Origin: Glaciecola petra
GTDB lineage: Bacteria; Pseudomonadota; Gammaproteobacteria; Enterobacterales; Alteromonadaceae
Direction: 5' to 3'
Assembly (NCBI RefSeq): GCF_031846345.1
Contig: NZ_JAVRHX010000001.1
Location: forward strand, 1,674,001-1,738,000
DNA: 64,000 bases
Of the stretch, positions 9,601 to 17,387 are shown piece after piece. Position 1 is the stretch's first letter; the number at the start of each line of letters is the position of its first letter. The position numbers and the translations under genes were made by a program. Below the pieces are notes generated by a model. It did not search any database. It was given only the letters and a program-made list of their open reading frames with translations, and was not told the origin of the DNA.

Positions 9601-9769
9601 CTTGCCCTGGATAGGATGTTTTTATAATGACTTGCACGTCAGATAAATCTGGTATCGCATCAACAGGTGTATTCTTAACAGAATATATGCCACCGCCTAC
9701 TAGCATAAATGTTGCCAGTAAAACAAAAAACCGATTGCGAATAGACCAATGAATAATCGCCGATATCAT
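6668..9769 (-). CDS. cusA: CusA-type Cu/Ag efflux RND transporter
   Basis: 1033 residues, the usual size for heavy-metal-efflux RND pumps. The TM4 motif GAMIDGAIVLVEN is present. The metal-relay methionines described in E. coli CusA are matched in context: GDLMYMPTT, PLTMIETTIQ and TRIDMLATGIK. The match favours monovalent copper and silver over Zn/Co/Cd. It uses the proton gradient to push metal from periplasm and cytoplasm into the outer-membrane channel. The start follows the adaptor gene stop by 2 bp, so it is the third gene of a cusCBA operon read leftwards. Confidence 0.93.
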   Translation of the reverse strand: MISAIIHWSIRNRFFVLLATFMLVGGGIYSVKNTPVDAIPDLSDVQVIIKTSYPGQAPQVVEDQVTYSLTTAMLSVPGAKTVRGFSFFGDSYVYIIFEDNTDLYWARSRVLEYLSQVAPRLPSSAKPQLGPDATGVGWIYQYALVDRTGQHDLSELTSLQNWFLKYELQSVPGVSEVATVGGMVKQYQVVVDPIKLQAFNIPLAHVQMAIQRGNQESGASVIELAETEYMVRTTGYISNKQDIEDIPIGLVSSANNNGTPILIKDIARVQIGPQIRRGLAELNGEGEVVGGIVVMRFGENAQATIEKVKAKLEALKSSLPDGVKVINVYDRSGLIERSIENLSTKLLVEFAVVVLICIVFLFHIRSSLVVIVSLPIGILAAFIVMHIQGINANIMSLGGIAIAIGAMIDGAIVLVENMHKHIERTPLSSQNRWQIVAQSASEVGPSLFFSLLIITISFVPVFTLEAQEGRMFSPLAYTKTYAMAAAAILAITLVPVLMGYFVRGSIMPERKNPINSALISVYEPVLKQVLRFPKLTIGVTIIMLCIGFWPASKIGSEFIPPLDEGDLMYMPTTYAGVSIGEARDILQQTDKLIKTIPEVANVFGKVGRANTATDPAPLTMIETTIQLKPKAQWREGIDTSALIEELETLINFPGLTNAWVMPIKTRIDMLATGIKTPVGIKIGGPDLALIQQIGQQLETVLSELEGTASVYAERAAGGKYITIDINRKQAARYGLNIADIQSFIGSAVGGINLTNSVEGLERYPVQVRFPQSYRDSPTQLQALPFVTPSGAHIKLGDVANLVIEEGPASIKSENARPNGWVYIDIENIDVGEYVDSAKAIIEQRVDLPVGYSITFSGQYEYMERAKAKLAYVVPLTLAIIVILLYASFRSFPQVLMIIGTLPFALIGGIWLLYISGFNYSVAVGVGFIALAGVAVEIGIIMLTYLDNKYADLGTQYTQEDLKQAIMEGSKMRIRPVMMTSTSIIFGLLPVMYGSGTGSEIMSRIAAPMVGGMLSAVVLTLIVLPAMYYLWRSN

Positions 9770-9771
9770 TA

Positions 9772-11424
9772 TCAGTGCCCTCCATTATGATTAGGATCAT
9801 TGGCTTCATTTGAGGTTTCATGGTGCATGTTGTTGCCCGAGTCGGCTGGCATTTCTTCATCAGTATGCTTGTCCATAAAGTGCACCGTTTTGAGCATGTA
9901 CATGCCAGATGAGTGTTTAGTTACTTCAACATGCACCGCTATGCCTGTAGCAAACTGAGTCATATCAATATCGTCAGCAAGCATAAAGTTCATGGTCATT
10001 CCCATCATGTTAAACGCGTCTAATGGGCCATGGGTAATATTAACCATACGCTCATCTATCATCACCTCGTTTACTGTCGCGCTTGTCCAAGCACTTATAT
10101 CTGCATCCTCTTCCATGCCCATTGCATTGTCGTTGCTATTAGGGGATTCTGCAGGACGCATGCGCATAAAATCTGACGTAATACTGCTTTCAGAATCTAT
10201 TAAAAATTGGGCTGAGCTGACTATGACATCACCTTCTTGCAATCCACTGCTTATCTCTATTAGCTCATCAAAAACACGGCCCAAGGTCACGTTAATTGAC
10301 TTGAATTTGCCATCTCCTAAGGCCAAGACAACTCGGTTGTTTTCTCCTGTACGGATAATAGTTTGTCCAGGTATCGCCAGCACTTTTGGATTGTTCTGTG
10401 TGCTTTGTGAATATGTTTGTATATCAACCGATGTAAACATATCCGGCTTAAGAGCTAGATCACTGTTATCCACTATAAAACGCACTTTCGCAGTGTGTGT
10501 TGTTGCATCTAATGTCGGATAAATGTATGCAAGCTCTGTCGTTATTTCTTTTGTAGGAAAATAATCACTCGTCACTGTGGCTGACTGACCAAGGGCGATT
10601 TTAGATAGGTCGTTTGCAAACACATCTGCTAATATCCATACCTTATCCATATTGGCGATAGACAACATAGTCGTGCTAGGTTTTACATAAAAACCGCTTT
10701 GGATATTGAGTTCGTTTACATAACCATTTTGTGGTGCATTGAATGTAATGGTTCGCTCAATTTTACGATCTAACTCAATTCTTTTAATCAAACTTGATGG
10801 TGCATTAAGTGCCTGTAGCCTTAATCTAGCTGCATTAATTAGCGCTTTATTGTTCTGCTCTATCGCAATTAAAAACTCTTCTTGAGCGTTGACCAAGCCA
10901 GGTGAATATAGCGAGTACAAGGCTTCGCCTTTCGCCACGTACTCCCCCTTAGAACGCACGGCTAATGTTTCAATCCATCCTTCTACTCTTGGGTGAACAT
11001 GCACAATGGCGTCTTCAGCAAACGCCACTTTACCAATGGCTCTCACGCTTAGTTTGGGTGTTGTCATCTGTACGCTGGTAGTTTTTATCCCTAGGTTATT
11101 AATGGTGACCGGATCTATCTTAACTGTGCCCGGCGAATCATCGCCAAGCTCATTTGCAAAGACAGGCACTAGATCCATACCCATAGGTGACTTACCTGGT
11201 TTGTCTCGTTTAAAATTGGGATCCATAGGCGCAACCCAATACAGTGGTTCGTTGTCTTTTTCGCTGCTGTGCATGCTTTGTTGAGTATCGTTAAGCCCAG
11301 AGTTATGCCCAGAGTTAAGCCCAGAAAGCACACCTAATGGCGCAATTAAATATAAGCCAACACTCCCCAACAATATGCCAATACCCACTGCCAACGCGTG
11401 CTTGCTAATGCTTGCCTTATTCAT
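9772..11424 (-). CDS. cusB: CusB-type periplasmic adaptor with N-terminal metal-binding and C-terminal CusF-like domains
   Basis: 550 residues. After an N-terminal anchor (about 10-32), residues about 58-85 carry a heavy-metal-binding motif (YWVAPMDPN...KSPMGMDL). The membrane-fusion body follows (barrel-sandwich hybrid and beta-barrel, about 95-400). The last 90 residues form a CusF-like metallochaperone domain: ITHGPLDAFNMMGMTMNF. The His and both Met ligands of CusF are matched, but the Trp that caps the metal in E. coli CusF is replaced by Met (NMMGMTM where CusF has NWPEMTM). The protein ends in a His-rich tail. It links CusA to the TolC-like protein and hands over Cu(I)/Ag(I). It overlaps the upstream TolC gene by 8 bp. 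Confidence 0.9.
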   Translation of the reverse strand: MNKASISKHALAVGIGILLGSVGLYLIAPLGVLSGLNSGHNSGLNDTQQSMHSSEKDNEPLYWVAPMDPNFKRDKPGKSPMGMDLVPVFANELGDDSPGTVKIDPVTINNLGIKTTSVQMTTPKLSVRAIGKVAFAEDAIVHVHPRVEGWIETLAVRSKGEYVAKGEALYSLYSPGLVNAQEEFLIAIEQNNKALINAARLRLQALNAPSSLIKRIELDRKIERTITFNAPQNGYVNELNIQSGFYVKPSTTMLSIANMDKVWILADVFANDLSKIALGQSATVTSDYFPTKEITTELAYIYPTLDATTHTAKVRFIVDNSDLALKPDMFTSVDIQTYSQSTQNNPKVLAIPGQTIIRTGENNRVVLALGDGKFKSINVTLGRVFDELIEISSGLQEGDVIVSSAQFLIDSESSITSDFMRMRPAESPNSNDNAMGMEEDADISAWTSATVNEVMIDERMVNITHGPLDAFNMMGMTMNFMLADDIDMTQFATGIAVHVEVTKHSSGMYMLKTVHFMDKHTDEEMPADSGNNMHHETSNEANDPNHNGGH

Positions 11425-12844
11425 ATTCTGCCACCTCTGTATGTGCTGTACTTGCTAAAAAATAATCCATTTTGGATAGCGCAACGCGCTGTTTTACACG
11501 GATGTTTAGCATGGTAATTTGGGTATCGAGTTCATCAATTTTAGCTCTTACTACTTCTGCAAAATCACCGGAGTCATTGGTATAAGCATTAAGAGCCGCT
11601 TGAGCTTGTTGTTGTATTTGGGGCAATATTTGGTGTTGATATACTTGGGCACGTTCACGCAAGCCAATATATTCAACATAAGCACTTTGCAGGCTCGCCA
11701 TGAGTTCTTTCATAAGCAATCGCTTTTCGGTACGAATGGCCTCAGTATGCAACTTGGCGGCACTCACATGCGCATCTTGAGCTGATGATGAAAACAAAGG
11801 CACACTAACACTTACGCCAATCGAGAAAAAATCTGCTCTGCTTTGTCCTTCTGGCGTGTCATCGCGCATGGCATAACTAGCATTAATGCCGTACTGCGCT
11901 TTGTAGTCTTGCTTTGCAATATCAATATCAACAGCGGTGGTACGAACGCGTTGTTCGCTTGCCAACATCAAAGGATGCTGATGTACTAATCGATAATACT
12001 CATGCGGCGAAGTCGCTATTACCTTGTGTAGCGCCTTATTTTGATGAGGCGTGATTGAGGGCATATGCTCGGGTAATTGAATATTGTGCTTGTTAGACAG
12101 CCACGATTGCCCAAAAGTAGCATTAGCATCGGACGTATATAAAAACTGAGATAGCTTTGCCACAGCAACTTGTTTTTGTGATTCAAGGGCGATGAGCCTG
12201 TCATTTAATTTGACCAGTTCAAGCTCAGCACGAATAATATCTTGCTGGTTGGCTTTACCTACTGACGATGCATAACTGGCAGCAACAATGTCGCCTAGTT
12301 TATTAAATAAAGGCTTGGCGTCATTCACCAACCTGTAATTTGTCGAGGCTTCGAAGGCTTGTAGCCACAAAGTGGTGGCTTGAAGGGCAATGTGTTGACG
12401 TCGATTTTCGCGAAGATAAGGTTGTTCAGTTGCCGACATACGATAGCGTTGCTCTTTGAGTGCCAGCGTATCGCCGCGCGGAAACATTTGCGAAGCACTC
12501 AACTTTAGCTGTGTCATGGGCTCTTGATCAAAGGCAAAACCATTGGTAGGCAAGTTAAGTAAACCTACACTAATAGTGGGATCAGGCATTGCCGATGCGC
12601 CTTCACTCAAACGTTCAAAACGGGATTCTATCAAACGGCTCTTTTTGAGCCAGTCATCATTATTTTGTGCCTGTGCGATAGCACTTTCTAGACTCAATTC
12701 GTTAGCTATCGAACTGACCGCTTCTTGATTTTGATTGTGTGATGGCAATCCTAGCGCTTTAAAGGAAACACCGATAATAAATAGCATAAAAGGAAATTGC
12801 AGAAGCATATTTCTGTGCAAAAAAGTGTGACAATGTAGACGCAT
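11417..12844 (-). CDS. cusC: TolC-family outer-membrane efflux protein (CusC-like)
   Basis: 475 residues. A signal-like hydrophobic stretch at about 13-33 precedes two outer-membrane efflux repeats rich in Ala/Gln/Leu helices (for example LESAIAQAQNNDDWLK and the VVRAKIDELDTQITMLN end region). It should be the trimeric exit duct of the CusCBA pump. First gene of the operon, with its 3' end overlapping cusB by 8 bp. An internal ATG at codon 13 would leave a more typical signal peptide, so the start is uncertain by 12 codons. Confidence 0.85.
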   Translation of the reverse strand: MRLHCHTFLHRNMLLQFPFMLFIIGVSFKALGLPSHNQNQEAVSSIANELSLESAIAQAQNNDDWLKKSRLIESRFERLSEGASAMPDPTISVGLLNLPTNGFAFDQEPMTQLKLSASQMFPRGDTLALKEQRYRMSATEQPYLRENRRQHIALQATTLWLQAFEASTNYRLVNDAKPLFNKLGDIVAASYASSVGKANQQDIIRAELELVKLNDRLIALESQKQVAVAKLSQFLYTSDANATFGQSWLSNKHNIQLPEHMPSITPHQNKALHKVIATSPHEYYRLVHQHPLMLASEQRVRTTAVDIDIAKQDYKAQYGINASYAMRDDTPEGQSRADFFSIGVSVSVPLFSSSAQDAHVSAAKLHTEAIRTEKRLLMKELMASLQSAYVEYIGLRERAQVYQHQILPQIQQQAQAALNAYTNDSGDFAEVVRAKIDELDTQITMLNIRVKQRVALSKMDYFLASTAHTEVAEYE

Positions 12845-12998
12845 TTTTGTATCTCATAAAAATATATACATACAAGTAAGCGTTAATGCTGGTGTTTGCG
12901 GTAAAAGACAAGAAATAATATTTACCCAACCCAAACGAAGCTACCCGCTTACGAAAATATAACTGGCCGGTTTCAAAGCTTTCGCTTTTATCAAGACC

Positions 12999-13415
12999 TT
13001 ATGAGTAATTGCGTATTGGAGGGCGCTTAGGTTGTTGTAAAAAAGGTGTGTGTATTGCTGTCACTCTTTGTATTACAGGGTTTTCAGCTTGATGACTGGG
13101 TCTACTAAGTGGCTTTTCACTCGATAAATAAACAGACGAAGCAAAAGAAGCACATTGACACTGTGCATCACAACATGACGTAAGCGAACTGCTCATCATA
13201 GCCGGGTCACAGCAGTCCATTCCACCTTTGCTGTTGCCATCGTTAGCTTCTTCTATCATTGGCATTGTGTGCTCTACATTTGCTACATCATCAAGCATAG
13301 CCATATCCATGCCACAGTCTTGCATGGCTGGCGCAAACACATACGCACTGCCAACCTGACTGATTAACAGCATGGCAATGAGTGCGACGTAGCGGATGGA
13401 AGAAAATATATTCAT
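12999..13415 (-). CDS. Small exported Met/Cys-rich protein, probably metal-related
   Basis: 138 residues from ATG 13415 (SD-like AGGG just upstream); the frame is open further upstream but without a better start. MNIFSSIRYVALIAMLLISQVGSA looks like a signal peptide. The mature part is rich in candidate soft-metal ligands: CGMDMAMLDD, HTMPM, GGMDCCDPAMM and CCDAQCQC. It lies 155 bp upstream of cusC in the same direction, so a copper/silver-binding or sensing role in the periplasm is a fair inference. No named family was recognised. Confidence 0.65.
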   Translation of the reverse strand: MNIFSSIRYVALIAMLLISQVGSAYVFAPAMQDCGMDMAMLDDVANVEHTMPMIEEANDGNSKGGMDCCDPAMMSSSLTSCCDAQCQCASFASSVYLSSEKPLSRPSHQAENPVIQRVTAIHTPFLQQPKRPPIRNYS

Positions 13416-13491
13416 AAACCCTAGTATAGTCCAATATTGTGACTTGAGTAAATATTGAAAATCAACGCGCCTTATCAACCTGCTTGTTTAA

Positions 13492-13515
13492 GCGACAAAT
13501 AAGGCGACAAATAAG
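13492..13515. repeat. 12-bp direct repeat, two copies
   Basis: GCGACAAATAAG occurs twice head to tail (13492-13503 and 13504-13515) in the gap between the ars operon and the Met/Cys-rich gene. It is flanked by the inverted pair GCGCCTTA (13467-13474) and TAAGGCGC (13524-13531). No function can be assigned. Confidence 0.5.
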
Positions 13516-13563
13516 GATAAAAGTAAGGCGCGAATACATGGAAAACACGCTGGTTAATCACTT

Positions 13564-14586
13564 TTATTCATTCACAAACCAATGCCTTGTGCGATTAGCA
13601 AACCATACCAATGATAACATCACCGGCACCTCGACTAATACGCCGACTACGGTTGCTAATGCCGCACCAGAATGAAGACCAAACAAAGAAATTGCCACTG
13701 CCACAGCAAGCTCAAAGAAATTTGATGTGCCAATCATACAAGCTGGGGCCGCAACGTTATGAGGAAGTTTTATCCGCTTAGCCATATAATAAGCAATGGC
13801 AAAAATACCATACGTTTGAATAAGTAAGGGAATAGCAATTAGTACTATTGCCTCTGGCTTAGATAGAATAGTGTCTGCCTGGAATCCAAATAATAAGGTG
13901 ACAGTCGCCAACAAACCCAATATTGACCATGGCTTCATCTTAGCAAGGAATGTATCTATTTTTGAATGGTCTGCGCCCTGATCTAGTTTTTTACGCGTGA
14001 GAGCACCAGCAACTAAAGGTACGAGTACATACAATACAACTGACAACAATAAGGTATCCCAAGGCACAGTAATATCAGTAACACCAAGCAGTAAACCAGC
14101 AATGGGTGCAAAGGCAAAAATCATGATGATGTCATTAATCGACACTTGCACCAAGGTGTAATTTGCGTCACCTTTTGTCATTTGGCTCCAAACAAAAACC
14201 ATTGCGGTACAAGGTGCAACACCTAGTAATATCATCCCCGCGATGTATTCAGTCGCAGTTTGTGGGTCAACCCAATCTGCAAATAGCACTTTAAAAAACA
14301 ACCAGCCAAGAAAAGCCATTGTGAACGGTTTTATCAACCAATTGATGACTAAGGTAAGCACCAAACCTTTCGGTTTTTTGCCTACATCTTTTATAGATGA
14401 AAAATCAATTTGCACCATCATTGGATAAATCATTAACCAAATGAGAACGGCCACAACAATATTAACATGTGCAAATTCAAGCGTTGAAATAACAGTAAAC
14501 GCATCGGGCATAATTGAGCCGGCGATAATACCAACAATTATCGCTAAACCTACCCAAACTGATAAATATCTTTCAAACAATCCCAT
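13564..14586 (-). CDS. acr3: ACR3-family arsenite efflux permease
   Basis: 340 residues with about ten membrane helices. The Acr3 signature around the essential cysteine is visible (GVAPCTAMVFVWS, Cys126), as is the matching half-helix GTSNFFELAVAVA in the second half. It exports As(III) using the membrane potential. Its start overlaps the arsC stop as TAATG, so translation is probably coupled. It is the last gene of arsR-arsC-acr3 and should be repressed by ArsR. Confidence 0.92.
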   Translation of the reverse strand: MGLFERYLSVWVGLAIIVGIIAGSIMPDAFTVISTLEFAHVNIVVAVLIWLMIYPMMVQIDFSSIKDVGKKPKGLVLTLVINWLIKPFTMAFLGWLFFKVLFADWVDPQTATEYIAGMILLGVAPCTAMVFVWSQMTKGDANYTLVQVSINDIIMIFAFAPIAGLLLGVTDITVPWDTLLLSVVLYVLVPLVAGALTRKKLDQGADHSKIDTFLAKMKPWSILGLLATVTLLFGFQADTILSKPEAIVLIAIPLLIQTYGIFAIAYYMAKRIKLPHNVAAPACMIGTSNFFELAVAVAISLFGLHSGAALATVVGVLVEVPVMLSLVWFANRTRHWFVNE

Positions 14587-15062
14587 TAGTGTGCTCCTGC
14601 TTCAGCAAGCGCTAGTTTTAGACCAGGTTTATCTAAATTTTGTTTAGCAATAATTTCTAGTTGTTTTACGCGCTCTACTATTTGGTCAATACAGTGTAAA
14701 AATGCTTGTTTAATTTGCGATTCGTCACCTTCTATCTTTGATGGGTCGCTTAAGCCCCAATGCACTTTTAGGCTTTTGCCAAAATATAAGGGACAGGCTT
14801 CGCCTGCGGCCGAATCACAAACTGTCACCACAATATCAGGCTCAAAACTTTCAAAATCGTCCCAAGACTGGCTTATTAAGCCCTCAGTCGAATACGCTGA
14901 TTCTGCTAGGTATTTTAACGATAAGGGATGCACCTCGCCAGCGGGCTGACTGCCTGCACTTTTGGCGACAATCAAACCGTTAGCTAATTGATTGGTGATG
15001 GCTTCCGACAAGATACTTCTGCATCTATTGTGCGTACATATATATAATATTTTCATAGTCAT
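14586..15062 (-). CDS. arsC: Arsenate reductase, LMW-phosphatase type (thioredoxin-linked)
   Basis: 158 residues. The active-site loop CX5R is CTHNRCR (Cys9 to Arg15), followed by the helix start SILSEA. Cys82 and Cys90 (VCDSAAGEACPL) match the resolving cysteine pair of thioredoxin-coupled ArsC (Cys82/Cys89 in S. aureus). It reduces As(V) to As(III), which the adjacent Acr3 then exports. The C-terminal part is about 20 residues longer than the S. aureus type. It starts 8 bp after the arsR stop. Confidence 0.9.
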   Translation of the reverse strand: MTMKILYICTHNRCRSILSEAITNQLANGLIVAKSAGSQPAGEVHPLSLKYLAESAYSTEGLISQSWDDFESFEPDIVVTVCDSAAGEACPLYFGKSLKVHWGLSDPSKIEGDESQIKQAFLHCIDQIVERVKQLEIIAKQNLDKPGLKLALAEAGAH

Positions 15063-15070
15063 GTTCTTAA

Positions 15071-15406
15071 TTAACAGCAGTTGATTGTTGAAGATTGTGA
15101 TGCCATTAGCTTATTTAATGCATCGTTAAAATATAAAGTATTGTTTGCAGCCGCTTCAAAAATGACACCTTGCGCCCACTGTGGTAGCTCAGGATGAAGT
15201 TTGTAAAACACCCATTTACCGCGCCTTTCATCCAACAAAATGCCACATTTACGAAGTTGGGCAAGGTGGCGTGAAGTCTTGGGCTGGTCTAGTTCAAGCG
15301 CTTCCATCAAGTCGCAAACGCAGGCTTCACCTGTTTTCGCAATCAATAGGAGTGTTTTTAACCTAGTGTCGTCGGCCAAGCATTTAAAAAATGTACAAGG
15401 GTTCAT
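15071..15406 (-). CDS. arsR: ArsR/SmtB-family arsenic-responsive repressor
   Basis: 111 residues, winged helix. The metal site in the alpha-3 region is ACVCDL (Cys29, Cys31), as in classical ArsR, and the recognition helix reads QPKTSRHLAQLRKCGIL. The chain ends in NCC, which may supply further thiols. It should repress arsR-arsC-acr3 and release DNA when As(III) binds. A perfect inverted repeat lies 17 bp upstream of the start codon. Confidence 0.92.
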   Translation of the reverse strand: MNPCTFFKCLADDTRLKTLLLIAKTGEACVCDLMEALELDQPKTSRHLAQLRKCGILLDERRGKWVFYKLHPELPQWAQGVIFEAAANNTLYFNDALNKLMASQSSTINCC

Positions 15407-15422
15407 ATTTCACATTCGATTT

Positions 15423-15452
15423 ATTACATATGTGAAATATCGCATATGTAAT
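15423..15452 (-). promoter_or_regulatory. Inverted repeat, likely ArsR operator
   Basis: ATTACATATG (15423-15432) and CATATGTAAT (15443-15452) form a perfect 10-bp inverted repeat with a 10-bp spacer, placed directly upstream of arsR. Position and symmetry fit an ArsR-dimer operator overlapping the promoter. Confidence 0.7.
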
Positions 15453-15546
15453 ATCAAATGTAAATGGCAATTTATTTTGGTGTTAATTTGATTGCAATTC
15501 AGGATTTTTCGGTTCACATTTTTAATGTTTAGCTACGCTGGTAAAT

Positions 15547-16653
15547 TCAGGCGTAAAATTCAAGTTTGTTATTGTCTAGGGTCATTAATTGCATGAGTTT
15601 TGGGTGTACAAAAAGCTTTTCTTTACCCTTATTTAGCTCTCGCAGTACACCAATGTCGACCAGTTGTTTTAAATATACAGATGCGGTTTGGCGTTTAGCA
15701 ATATCTTTATCAACTAGGTTAGCGATGCGGCAATAAGGTTGTTCAAAAATAACTTGCACCAACTCAAAACTGTAGATTTTAGGTAATTTTGCCTTCATAA
15801 ATTCACTCGTATGTTCGATCAGCGCATTAATTGCTGCTATTTTCGCTGTAGTCCATTTCGCCATTTCGCCTACGCCCTTTAACATGTAGATGATCCACGT
15901 TTGCCAGTCGCCATCTTTAGTAACGCCGTTAAGCAATGCGTAATATTGCGCTTTATTCTGCACAATGTATCGACTTAAATACAAAATTGGCAGGGTTAAC
16001 AGGTCTTGTTCTATCAAATAGAGAATATTTAATATGCGACCAGTGCGACCATTGCCGTCATGAAAAGGGTGTATGGCTTCAAACTGATAATGACTGATTG
16101 CCATTTTAATGAGCGGATCCAAACCATCGTCAGCATGCAGAAATTGCTCCCAGTTGCTGAGTAAATCACGGATTTGCTTTTCACCCACTGGTGGTGTGTA
16201 AATAATTTCACCTCGGCTTGGGTTTGCAATAACAGTACCTGGCACTTTGCGTACATCCATTTGAGTGCCTTTTAAGGTACTACAAATCTCTATTGCTGTG
16301 CTTGTGCATAAAGGCCGATTTGTTAGTCGGGTAAAGCCTTCATTTAAGGCAGTTCGGTAACGCAAGGCCTCTTTGGTAGCTGGATCGGCCTGACTATCCT
16401 CCTGAGCATGCCGAAACAACTTATCTGACGTGGTAAGAATGTTTTCAATTTCAGAGCTGTCTTTTGCCTCTAAAATAGGTAAAAGGTTAATAAGTAGGCC
16501 TTGATTGGGTAATAATGCTCCGGCCTGCTTAAGTTCAGCCAAAGCGGCACGGGCAGGAATACACGCTTTAAGCACAGCAACTGAGTCAGCTATCTCTTGT
16601 GCAGGTGGCAAGGGTGGAAGTTGGTTGAACGGGACATCAGCCTGCCAAGTCAT
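15547..16653 (-). CDS. Fic-family AMP transferase, class II, with C-terminal winged helix (SoFic-like)
   Basis: 368 residues. The N-terminal region opens TWQADVPFNQLPPLPPAQ, very like Shewanella oneidensis SoFic. An inhibitory helix motif (S/T)xxxE(G/N) is present as SSEIEN (Ser66, Glu70, Asn71), placing it in class II, where Glu70 blocks ATP. The catalytic motif HPFHDGNGRTGR (His195-Arg206) is intact, so transfer of AMP to hydroxyl side chains is expected. The C-terminal 80 residues look like a winged helix (RIANLVDKDIAKRQTASVYLK). The gene stands alone, with no antitoxin neighbour, and has an array of dyad repeats upstream. The target protein is unknown. Confidence 0.9.
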   Translation of the reverse strand: MTWQADVPFNQLPPLPPAQEIADSVAVLKACIPARAALAELKQAGALLPNQGLLINLLPILEAKDSSEIENILTTSDKLFRHAQEDSQADPATKEALRYRTALNEGFTRLTNRPLCTSTAIEICSTLKGTQMDVRKVPGTVIANPSRGEIIYTPPVGEKQIRDLLSNWEQFLHADDGLDPLIKMAISHYQFEAIHPFHDGNGRTGRILNILYLIEQDLLTLPILYLSRYIVQNKAQYYALLNGVTKDGDWQTWIIYMLKGVGEMAKWTTAKIAAINALIEHTSEFMKAKLPKIYSFELVQVIFEQPYCRIANLVDKDIAKRQTASVYLKQLVDIGVLRELNKGKEKLFVHPKLMQLMTLDNNKLEFYA

Positions 16654-16671
16654 GTTTATTTTATCCTACTT

Positions 16672-16768
16672 TATCGACACAAAGTTAGTATATGTCGATG
16701 TAATCGACACGTAAAGAACTTATGTCGATAAAATGAATATATATCGACACAACTTATTAACATGTATA
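16672..16768 (-). promoter_or_regulatory. Array of TCGACA/TGTCGA dyads upstream of the Fic gene
   Basis: TCGACA at 16674-16679, TGTCGA at 16693-16698, TCGACA at 16704-16709, TGTCGA at 16723-16728 and TCGACA at 16744-16749. The first two pairs are inverted repeats with exactly the same 13-bp spacer. The fifth half-site has a degraded partner TGTATA (16763-16768) at the same spacing. The regularity indicates a multi-site operator over the Fic promoter; the winged-helix end of the Fic protein is one candidate binder. Confidence 0.65.
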
Positions 16769-16791
16769 TAAATTTAAATTTTATATACATG
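16761..16791. repeat. 12-bp perfect inverted repeat, AT-rich
   Basis: CATGTATATAAA (16761-16772) and TTTATATACATG (16780-16791) with a 7-nt centre. It abuts the dyad array, so it may be part of the Fic control region or simply a hairpin or cruciform. Confidence 0.5.
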
Positions 16792-17189
16792 ACTAACCCT
16801 ATATGTATACTTTTTTGGGCTTTCTATACATAAGCTTTATATTTAGAATTTAACTCAGGTGTAAACTCAACATTCTGATAAAGCGACTTTCTTAAGGCCG
16901 GCTAATGTATAAGCCCATCTGAACTACTGCGTAGTTTAAGCCCAAAGCGCATCGCTCAATTCTTCTAAAATGACATCAAGCTGATTAACCAATCATAATC
17001 GAGCGTAATTATATATCTTCATTCTTATCTGAGTGAGCCGACAGAGTTAGACTCATATTGACAGTTTTGAAAAACCAATAATTTGTATTTTAAAGTAACG
17101 AGAAGATAGTGCAGTGTGTTCTATATCGACTCCAAACGATCCCAGAGACTAAATAAAACAACTCAAATTATTAATTTAAAGAGATAATT
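16792..17189. other. Non-coding stretch between the Fic control region and tRNA-Ser
   Basis: About 400 bp with no convincing open frame on either strand. It holds only a small hairpin (AACTAC-TGC-GTAGTT near 16922). No mobile-element ends or known RNA family were recognised. Confidence 0.5.
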
Positions 17190-17279
17190 TGGCGGAGAGA
17201 GAGGGATTCGAACCCTCGTTAGGTTTAACCCTAAACACACTTTCCAGGCGTGCGCCTTCAGCCACTCAGCCACCTCTCC
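17190..17279 (-). tRNA. serX: tRNA-Ser (GGA)
   Basis: 90 nt including encoded CCA (17190-17192). Acceptor GGAGAGG pairs with TCTCTCC (one G-U). The anticodon GGA sits in CTGGAAA, the long variable arm typical of tRNA-Ser is present, and the T-loop reads GGTTCGAATCC. Confidence 0.95.
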
Positions 17280-17387
17280 GTAATTCTTTCTGCACTGTCA
17301 GTTGGCTTGAATGTACTAACTGACAGCGGCGCGTATGTTAGCAAACACGTGAGTGGTTGCAAGTAAAGTTTGCGCCTTATTTATTTC

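Noticed and set aside
9992..10522. 176-codon plus-strand frame opposite cusB
   Set aside because: Antisense shadow of a well-supported adaptor gene, with low-complexity Ser/Ile/Leu composition.
15547..16653. Fic/phd-type toxin-antitoxin pair
   Set aside because: The inhibitory motif is within the same protein (class II) and no small antitoxin gene is present on either side.
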